Positions 1-4,830 of a stretch of 6,776 nucleotides of DNA are shown in pieces. Position numbers and translations under genes: made by a program. Source of the DNA: Planctomycetaceae bacterium (lineage in GTDB: Bacteria; Planctomycetota; Planctomycetia; Pirellulales; Thermoguttaceae); the NCBI GenBank assembly GCA_031274045.1, contig JAISQS010000371.1:1-6776 (forward strand), read 5' to 3'. The notes under the pieces are model-generated. The model was not told where the DNA came from. It saw only the letters and a list, made by a program, of their open reading frames with translations, and ran no database searches. The stretch's first letter is position 1. Each line of letters opens with the position of its first letter.

Positions 1-10
1 TTGTGAATCC

Positions 11-60
11 CTTTCGTAGGGCGTTGCCCTACGCTATGAGCTTGTTGCCCTTTCAGGGCG
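11..60 (-). repeat. REP-like double-hairpin repeat, family 2, copy 1
   Basis: Two adjacent perfect hairpins are visible: CGTAGGGC (15-22) pairs with GCCCTACG (26-33) around GTT, and GCCCT (47-51) pairs with AGGGC (55-59) around TTC. Read on the minus strand, the stretch aligns almost end to end with the last 48 bases of the window, including the shared linker pattern GGGCAAC-AGC-ATAGC between the hairpins. Stem bases differ between copies in compensating ways, which argues that the structure itself is conserved. It is a dispersed intergenic repeat; any function is unknown. It could also act as a terminator for a gene upstream of the window, although no T-run follows. Confidence 0.7.
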
Positions 61-243
61 TTGATACTGCGAATAAAAGACACAATGTAACACCCCCACA
101 AAATCCGAAATAATCAGGAAAAATTTCCGTTCGTGGTTTTCTTTTACATTCGACAGCCGCGCTCACTCCAAAAAAATAAATTGTTGAGATGTGCTACTAT
201 ATTATTTTAGTTTTACTTTGAGTAGAATAGTCGCGAGCGTTTT

Positions 244-267
244 TGAGTGATGCCGTGAGTGATGCCG
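244..267. repeat. 12-bp tandem direct repeat
   Basis: TGAGTGATGCCG occurs twice in perfect tandem, about 145 bases upstream of the regulator start codon. ACTCA at 279-283 is complementary to the TGAGT at the head of each unit, so a small dyad is possible. It may be a protein-binding site or a chance slippage duplication; the sequence does not decide. Confidence 0.45.
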
Positions 268-398
268 GTAGAAAATTGACTCACCAACTTCATCTCTTGT
301 CAATTTGCCGACAACTCTACGCGAATAACTAAACATTTAACTTTAACTTTAAAACTAACGTAACAATTAACACCAACTTTCAAAATTAAATTTTTTTT

Positions 399-402
399 GG
401 AG
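399..402 (+). promoter_or_regulatory. Shine-Dalgarno site of the regulator gene
   Basis: GGAG lies 7 bases before the ATG at 410, directly after a run of eight T. It fixes the start of the regulator. It stands out because the two permease genes in the same window have no such site. Confidence 0.7.
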
Positions 403-409
403 ACAAATT

Positions 410-880
410 ATGCCAAAAAACATCAGACATGGTAATCCCTTGACCGCCGCGATGGAGGATTATCTGGAAGCAATTTATCATATTGCTCAAAAGGACGGTT
501 TCGCGCGCGCGGGTCAAATTTCCAGACGATTAAACGTACACAAATCGACCGTAACAACAGCATTGCACTCATTGCAAACTCAAGGCTACATCGACTACGC
601 CCCATATCAGGAAGTCAGAATTACCCCCAAAGGTGAACTTGAAGCTAAAAGTATTGTTCGCCGTCACGACATCTTTTTCCGACTACTGCACAATTTGCTC
701 GAAGTTGAAAAAGACGAAGCCTCTAAACTCGCGTGCGAAATGGAACACGCTATTCCGCCGGAGGTTGTTGACCGATTTATTTATCTGGTCGAAAAAGCAT
801 TGCACCGAAAAAACACCGATAAAATCTCACGCAAAGAAAAAAAATCAAAAGGAAAGAAGAAGAGCAAAAAGGCGGAATAA
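410..880 (+). CDS. DtxR/MntR-family metal-dependent transcriptional repressor
   Basis: A 156-residue protein of the MntR-sized branch of the DtxR family, expected to be a cytoplasmic dimer that binds DNA when loaded with Mn(II) or Fe(II) and represses metal uptake genes. Residues 10-70 form the winged helix-turn-helix, with recognition helix around 44-60 (HKSTVTTALHSLQTQGY) and wing near VRITPKG (69-75). Residues 80-130 form the metal-binding and dimerisation domain. By alignment from memory with B. subtilis MntR, the metal ligands are D17, E20, H86, C109, E112 and H113. D17/E20 follow the MntR pattern, while Cys at 109 is the DtxR/IdeR choice (MntR has Glu). There is no SH3-like third domain. 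The C-terminus (about 140-155) is an unusual lysine-rich tail. The start is supported by GGAG at 399-402. It appears monocistronic, with 306 bases or more to mqnA. Family assignment is firm; which metal and which targets are not known, so I give no symbol. Confidence 0.87.
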   Translation: MPKNIRHGNPLTAAMEDYLEAIYHIAQKDGFARAGQISRRLNVHKSTVTTALHSLQTQGYIDYAPYQEVRITPKGELEAKSIVRRHDIFFRLLHNLLEVEKDEASKLACEMEHAIPPEVVDRFIYLVEKALHRKNTDKISRKEKKSKGKKKSKKAE

Positions 881-1222
881 TTGCGATTTTTGTGCGTGAC
901 TTTACCGTGTAGAGTTTGATTTGTTCCGGTAGATTTGCTGTTGTGAGACAAGTCTGACAATCTCTGTACAGCTGATGTGTCGGGTATTATCTTTGCGTGT
1001 TGCGGTTGTTGGTTGTGGTGTTGATTTTATTAGCGCAACGAAAATAAATTCGCGTGTTTTTTGATCTGCCTGCAATATATGCGCGGATTGAAAAACACCG
1101 ATTTCGCAACCATACGCGGTATAGTTTGTTGTTGTGCGGTGATGAGTTATTTCTGATTTTTATACTTTTGTGAAGATTATTTCGGCATGAAACGGAACAA
1201 GCATTTTGCGGAAGTCGGCGGT
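881..1222 (+). other. G/T-rich intergenic spacer upstream of mqnA
   Basis: No open reading frame or RNA gene is recognisable. The strand is strongly G/T-rich (for example the GTTG-rich stretch near 1000-1025), in contrast to the A/C-rich regulator gene before it. The same composition continues into the first half of mqnA. Possible but weak promoter elements are TTGATT (1021-1026) with TAAATT (1045-1050) at 18-base spacing, and an isolated TATACT (1161-1166) with no good -35. No rho-independent terminator follows the regulator gene. The end of this interval includes an in-frame upstream ATG at 1187 that I consider less likely as the mqnA start. Confidence 0.5.
1209..1214 (+). promoter_or_regulatory. 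Ribosome binding site that decides the mqnA start
   Basis: CGGAAG lies 8 bases before the ATG at 1223. The alternative in-frame ATG at 1187 has only GAAG at 1172-1175, at 11 bases. Starting at 1223 also puts the conserved 'LRVG' strand right at the N-terminus, where this family normally begins. Confidence 0.5.
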
Positions 1223-2041
1223 ATGTTGCGGGTTGGTGTTTTTCAGCGTAGCCGTTGTAATTCTTGGCCTCTTGTTCATTTTTTGGAGCAGGAGTTATCC
1301 GGTGCGATTATATCTGAGTGGGAGCCGACGGATATCTGTTTACGTTTGATGACTCACAATCTTGATCTTGCGTTGTTACCGATTGCGGATTTGATGAATT
1401 TATCTCGCGGCAAGATAGTGAGTGATTGTTGTATTGCGTGTTGTGGTGTTGTTCAAAGTGTGAAGTTGATTTCAAAGAAGCCTATATCGCGGATTGGTAC
1501 GTTGGCGCTTGATGTTTCGTCGCGTAGTAGTGTTTTGATGTGTGAGCTTTTGTTGCGTCATTATTTTGGTATTTTGCCGAAGAAGTATCGTCTTGATGTT
1601 ACGCGTCCGTTGGATGGTTGCGGTGCGGACGCGTTTGTTGTTGTCGGTGACAAAGCACTCGGATACCAGCCGGATTCACAATGGGAATACCGATACGATC
1701 TCGGCGAAATTTGGTACAACAAAACAGGTCTGCCGTTTGTTTTCGCGGCATGGGCAAGTTGTACCGAGAATATTTGGGCAAATAGAAATTGTATACTTGC
1801 GTGCAAAAAAACAAGAGATCGCGGAATAATTGAAATCGATACTTTGCTCGATCAAAAATATATTGACGGAACAAAACACCAACTCGAACGCAACACAGTT
1901 AAATCATATCTGACAAATTCAATCATCTACAAACTCGGAAAAAATGAGCGCGCCGGATTACAACTCTTCTTCGATCTCGCGTTGCAATACGGATACGCCA
2001 AATACCGCACCGTCGTAGACGTGAGTGATTTTGATACATAA
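1223..2041 (+). CDS. mqnA: Chorismate dehydratase MqnA (futalosine menaquinone pathway)
   Basis: MqnA removes water from chorismate to give 3-enolpyruvyl-benzoate, the first step of the futalosine route to menaquinone. It is a soluble cytoplasmic enzyme with a periplasmic-binding-protein-like fold. The product is 272 residues from ATG 1223, about normal for the family; an in-frame ATG at 1187 would add 12 atypical residues. Visible family motifs, in order: LDLALLPIADLM (47-58), IVSDCCIACCG (65-75, family IVSD-CIAC-G), VQSVKL (77-82), TLALDVSSRSS (93-103), ADAFVVVGDKAL (135-146), YDLGEIW-NKTGLPFVFAAW (158-177), and a C-terminal helical segment IYKLG-NERAGLQLFFDLA. The N-terminal motif, normally like VSYLNTKPL, reads SRCNSWPL and seems to carry two extra residues before it; the Asn is kept (N13). 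Codon use changes sharply at about base 1649. No other mqn gene is in the window, so the remaining pathway genes must lie elsewhere. Function is well supported by motifs; full activity is inferred. Confidence 0.9.
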   Translation: MLRVGVFQRSRCNSWPLVHFLEQELSGAIISEWEPTDICLRLMTHNLDLALLPIADLMNLSRGKIVSDCCIACCGVVQSVKLISKKPISRIGTLALDVSSRSSVLMCELLLRHYFGILPKKYRLDVTRPLDGCGADAFVVVGDKALGYQPDSQWEYRYDLGEIWYNKTGLPFVFAAWASCTENIWANRNCILACKKTRDRGIIEIDTLLDQKYIDGTKHQLERNTVKSYLTNSIIYKLGKNERAGLQLFFDLALQYGYAKYRTVVDVSDFDT

Positions 2042-2114
2042 AATTCACCATTTATGACCGCCGAAAGTATAGCAGCAAACGAAAGAATTTCCCCAAAGCG
2101 GAAAGAGAAAAAAA
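2042..2114 (+). other. Short A/C-rich spacer after mqnA
   Basis: An unremarkable A-rich, G-poor stretch between the mqnA stop and the first palindromic repeat. There is no T-tract terminator; the GC-rich hairpins just downstream could stop or pause transcription, but that is inference. Confidence 0.35.
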
Positions 2115-2307
2115 TTGCCGCGTAGCGGCGACGGACTGGAACGCGGGCGTCCCGCCCGCCTCTGTGCGTAATAGAACCGAACAAGTTTGAACTGAACGCC
2201 AAAACGTGTCGGCAAATGTAAGGTGGGTAACCGACCGCCGGGCGGTTACGTCGGCGCAAGCCGACAACTGGGGCGGATCACGCACTGGCAAAATCAAAAC
2301 GCCCAAT
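2115..2307 (+). repeat. Palindromic intergenic element, family 1, copy A (long form)
   Basis: This long copy contains several perfect hairpins: GCCGC-GTA-GCGGC (2117-2129), GCGGGCG-TCC-CGCCCGC (2143-2159), GTAACCG pairing with CGGTTAC (2227-2249) and GTCGGC-GCAA-GCCGAC (2250-2265). Between them is a less structured stretch running from TCTGTGCG to GGCAAATG. Its core is nearly identical to copy B exactly 210 bases downstream, and the whole length matches the reverse complement of copy D. It sits in non-coding DNA and behaves like a REP/MITE-type dispersed element. Open frames across it are by-products of GC-rich repeat sequence. Confidence 0.85.
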
Positions 2308-2434
2308 GTCGGCAACGCCGACAACCGCCGCGTAGCGGCGACGGACTGGAACGCGGGCGTCCCGCCCGCCTCTGTGCGTAATAGAACCAAAAAAGTTTGA
2401 ACTGAACGCCAAAACGGTTTGGCAAATGTTCTCC
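2308..2434 (+). repeat. Palindromic intergenic element, family 1, copy B (short form)
   Basis: Starts with hairpin GTCGGC-AAC-GCCGAC (2308-2322), then the family's GCCGC-GTA-GCGGC (2327-2339) and GCGGGCG-TCC-CGCCCGC (2353-2369). It is the same orientation as copy A with only a few substitutions over about 100 bases, then diverges after GGCAAATG. Its right end meets copy C head-on: ATGTT (2426-2430) and AACAT (2435-2439) pair around CTCC, so B and C together form one large imperfect palindrome. Confidence 0.85.
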
Positions 2435-2546
2435 AACATGTCTTGGCGTTCCTTCCAAACTCGTTCGGTTTCCTAATGCACAGAGGCGGGCGGGACGCCC
2501 GCGTTCCAGTCCGCGCCGCTTCGCGGCAATTGTCGGCTACGCCGAC
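2431..2546 (-). repeat. Palindromic intergenic element, family 1, copy C (short form, reversed)
   Basis: Reverse orientation of the same element: GCGGGCG-GGA-CGCCCGC (2486-2502), GCCGC-TTC-GCGGC (2515-2527) and GTCGGC-TAC-GCCGAC (2532-2546). It is the mirror image of copy B with scattered substitutions, including compensating loop and stem changes such as GTA to TTC between the GCCGC/GCGGC arms. Confidence 0.85.
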
Positions 2547-2593
2547 GGGTGGGGTTTGGAATATCAACACATTTCACACGCCTTCGGGACGAT

Positions 2594-2606
2594 GGCAAGC
2601 CTTGCC
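2594..2606. repeat. Small GGCAA/TTGCC hairpin between copies C and D
   Basis: GGCAA (2594-2598) pairs with TTGCC (2602-2606) around GCC. The surrounding CCTTCGGGACGATGGC and TTGCCCCTACAACATC resemble yet another dispersed intergenic repeat type unrelated to family 1. There is only one copy in this window, so its repeat status here is an inference. Confidence 0.4.
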
Positions 2607-2621
2607 CCTACAACATCAATG

Positions 2622-2836
2622 TTTTTTTGGTTTTGCCGATGCGTATTCCGCCCCAATTGTCGGCGAGTACGCCGACGCTATTCACCAAGAAAGCCTGGCA
2701 GTCGGTTGCCCACCTTACGTTTGCCAACACGTTTTGGCGTTCAGTTCCAACTCGTTCGGTTTCCTAATGCACAGAGGCGGGCGGGACGCCCGCGTTCCAG
2801 TCCGCGCCGCTTCGCGGCAATTGTCGGCTACGCCGC
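2622..2836 (-). repeat. Palindromic intergenic element, family 1, copy D (long form, reversed)
   Basis: Reverse-orientation long copy. It carries GCGGGCG-GGA-CGCCCGC (2777-2793) and the GCCGC-TTC-GCGGC hairpin, and on the minus strand continues past GGCAAACG into the GTAAGGTGGG, AACCGAC and TTGGGGCGGA blocks shared only with copy A. Compared with A it has a different internal linker where A has the CGGTTAC stem. The order A-B-C-D is therefore long-short-short-long, with the orientation reversed about 2432. Confidence 0.85.
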
Positions 2837-3141
2837 CGCAACGTAAGCTAACCAACTCCGTTTGTCGAATAGTTATTAAGGTAAGTGAAGTTGGTCGTAC
2901 TTCGCGAATTGGTAAAGCGCGAGTTAGTCGGGGATCAATATCGGTAACAAAATTATGACGATGGTGATTGCGAATGGGAATTTTAAAGTATAAAAAGTAT
3001 ATTACAGAGCAGCACAACGTAAAATTGAACACTGCCGCCGACGAGCCTGCGAACTTAAAAAAATTTCAAATCACACGAACACAAAAATATCACTCAATAA
3101 CCAAATCTTAACCCTCGCCTCTAGCCATACAATACAATAAC
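2837..3141 (+). other. Leader of the permease pair, G-poor at its 3' end
   Basis: No gene is seen in these 305 bases. A weak promoter candidate is TTGCGA (2968-2973) with TAAAAA (2991-2996) at 17-base spacing, inside an AT-rich patch. The last 70 bases before the ATG at 3142 are dominated by A, C and T with very few G, offer no Shine-Dalgarno sequence and should have little secondary structure. That is similar in style to the 66-base gap before the second permease. Confidence 0.45.
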
Positions 3142-4764
3142 ATGAATCCAATATTGATCCGTGAATTGCGGCAGTTCACGCGGAATAATTACGTTACGGT
3201 GTTGCTGTTGATCTATGTCGGTCTGATGCTATTTATAGCGGGGGTTTGTACAATTTGTGCTATTCTCAGTCAAACAGACAAATCAGTATACGATGACTCG
3301 ATTTGGCTTGTTATTGATGCAATAGGGAGGGAACCTTCTGTTTGTATGTTTGGATTGCTTTCTCTTGTGGTTTATTTGGTGTCAATTTTTGCAATCGTGA
3401 TTCCGTCCGCATGGAGTTTCTCACAATGCCGCGTCAACGAAGATATGATGTTCTACTCATCACTAAAACCCTCAACAATCGTATTCGGCAAATTTCTTTC
3501 CGGTATTGTTTGTTCAATGATGTTGTTTAGTATAACGTTGCCGTTTGTTATGTTGGCATATATGCTGCGGGGGGTGGATATTGTTATTATTGGTATTGTT
3601 TTTTCGCAAATATTTCTTGTCGTTCAAATATTAAACCTCTCCGCAATCTTGTCCGCTTCTACTTCCAAAAATCGTTTTATTCCGTATCAAGTTGTCATTT
3701 CCATTCTGGTATTGGTTGTGTTGACTTTTCCGCTTGTCAATATGGCAGGAGAGGAATGGTCAATGATGTCACAAGAAGATATGTTGAAGGAGGTTGGTGC
3801 GTTGTTGTTTATTGAGGTTTCTTTGATCGCGTTGTTGTTGAGCGGTGCGATTGCAATGCTTTCGCCGCAGTCGTCAAACAAGTTTATGCCGTTACGAATA
3901 CTTTTGATGTTGGTTTTGCTTGCAGGTTTTATTGTGTCTTTGACGGGAGTTTTTTTGTCGCCTTGGTATGCAGGTTTAATTAAGATGGAGGAACTTTGCG
4001 CGGTAACTTTATCTATAATGATTTTTATGGTTGTTTGCGAAAGCGATCAATGGTCTCCGCGAATTCGCCGTAGTTTGCCGAAATCGTTGTTGTTGCGTGT
4101 TGTTATTTTTCCTTTTTATACGGGATCTGCGTGTGGTCTGGTTTGGATTATGCTTTTGTCAATGATGATAGTTGTTTTTGATCTGGCGGTTCTGTTTCCT
4201 GTTGACGGCAAAAGTCTAATTACATTAGCGATAGAAGGTCATTGTTCATTGCCCTTCGTGTTGCTTGGATTCTCGTTCAATTATAATGTGACCGCTATGT
4301 TGTTGCTGAAAAGATCGGCGGACAAATCGAGAGTCAAAAACGCGACCTCACCGGATCGCAGCCAACCAAATGATCCGAAAATCGGACAATACATAGTTAA
4401 AGATAAAATTCATTACATCCCAAGAGTGTGGTTAGTCACAATTTTCTTGCTGGTATTTGTAATGTTTATCAGTATAATGCTGTTTTCTGCTGTTTGTGAT
4501 TTGGGTCCTGCTTTCGATTATTGGAATCAGTACAACGAGAGTTTGATTTCAATGTTTTGTCCGGCGTGTGATTTTTCGCTTGATTTACCGCAATCGGCAG
4601 TCCAAATCGGCGGAGTAGAAATCGAATATATAGCCTCACCAATACGTGTAACAGGTATGTTGGCGTGGTTTATTGTACTTTTGCCGATTTTATTTTTTTG
4701 GTATTTGCCAAAATTAAAAATGTTTTCGCCAATCGAAAACGAAGACGTAAATGTTCACAAATAA
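3142..4764 (+). CDS. ABC-2-type transporter permease subunit, first of a tandem pair
   Basis: A 540-residue polytopic inner-membrane protein with about a dozen hydrophobic segments (roughly 18-43, 67-91, 118-142, 147-170, 181-200, 219-240, 250-272, 284-298, 318-350, 369-387, 430-451, 503-522). It opens with NPILIRELRQ, an amphipathic segment typical of ABC-2 exporter permeases in planctomycetes. The cytoplasmic loop RVNEDMMFYSSLKP followed by IVFGK (98-117) matches the family's coupling region (E-D-L then P-x-x-IV-GK), where the ATPase docks. Also conserved with the next gene are RIRRSLPKS (307-315) and FPFYTGSACGLVW (323-335). Unlike the paralogue it has a hydrophilic loop at about 390-425 and an external loop with CPAC (473-476). 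No ATPase motif (Walker A, LSGGQ) is present, so a separate ATPase must be recruited. The substrate is unknown. The start is the ATG beginning NPIL; no ribosome binding site is visible. Confidence 0.78.
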   Translation: MNPILIRELRQFTRNNYVTVLLLIYVGLMLFIAGVCTICAILSQTDKSVYDDSIWLVIDAIGREPSVCMFGLLSLVVYLVSIFAIVIPSAWSFSQCRVNEDMMFYSSLKPSTIVFGKFLSGIVCSMMLFSITLPFVMLAYMLRGVDIVIIGIVFSQIFLVVQILNLSAILSASTSKNRFIPYQVVISILVLVVLTFPLVNMAGEEWSMMSQEDMLKEVGALLFIEVSLIALLLSGAIAMLSPQSSNKFMPLRILLMLVLLAGFIVSLTGVFLSPWYAGLIKMEELCAVTLSIMIFMVVCESDQWSPRIRRSLPKSLLLRVVIFPFYTGSACGLVWIMLLSMMIVVFDLAVLFPVDGKSLITLAIEGHCSLPFVLLGFSFNYNVTAMLLLKRSADKSRVKNATSPDRSQPNDPKIGQYIVKDKIHYIPRVWLVTIFLLVFVMFISIMLFSAVCDLGPAFDYWNQYNESLISMFCPACDFSLDLPQSAVQIGGVEIEYIASPIRVTGMLAWFIVLLPILFFWYLPKLKMFSPIENEDVNVHK

Positions 4765-4830
4765 ACCTAAACACCAACACTTAAACCGACCCTCAACATA
4801 AACTACTTTCACAAACTACTCAACTAAATC
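4765..4830 (+). other. Nearly G-free spacer between the permease genes
   Basis: These 66 bases contain a single G and no Shine-Dalgarno site, hairpin or promoter-like pair. The short gap and shared strand suggest co-transcription of the two permeases. Initiation of the second gene probably depends on an unstructured A/C-rich leader rather than on 16S pairing (inference). Confidence 0.5.

Larger units (their letters stand above)
61..409 (+). other. Intergenic region and leader of the metal-responsive regulator
   Basis: No credible coding region is seen here. It contains a perfect 12-bp tandem duplication (TGAGTGATGCCG twice, 244-267), followed by ACTCA at 279-283, which could pair with TGAGT. 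From about 325 to 380 the strand is G-poor and repeats AAC at short intervals (ends near 341, 347, 355, 359, 364, 371, 377). An AT-rich patch with TATTAT (200-205) could include a -10 box, but no well-spaced -35 partner is present, so I do not call a promoter. An autoregulatory operator is plausible here by analogy with DtxR-family genes, but no known MntR or DtxR box is recognisable. Confidence 0.5.

Noticed and set aside
15..59. Rho-independent terminator at the left edge
   Set aside because: The hairpins are strong but lack a following T-run on either strand, and matching copies exist elsewhere as dispersed repeats.
881..1222. Small RNA or riboswitch upstream of mqnA
   Set aside because: There is no recognisable conserved fold, strong stem or terminator; the G/T bias would itself reduce normal pairing.
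1223..2041. Gene fusion or frameshift in mqnA at the codon switch
   Set aside because: The reading frame is continuous and conserved MqnA motifs lie in order on both sides of base 1649, so only composition changes, not the protein.
2052..2570. 172-codon open frame on the minus strand across the repeat island
   Set aside because: The same repeat DNA read backwards; the peptide contains duplicated segments (RTEAGGTPAFQSVAATR) mirroring copies A and B, and no domain is recognised.
2115..2836. CRISPR array
   Set aside because: The repeats are over 100 bases, in mixed orientations, with irregular spacing and no uniform spacers; no cas gene is nearby.
2419..2958. 179-codon open frame on the + strand across the repeat island
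   Set aside because: It runs through repeat copies C and D and its peptide repeats itself (MHRGGRDARVPVRAASRQL twice). This is a by-product of GC-rich repeat DNA, with no recognisable domain and no ribosome binding site.
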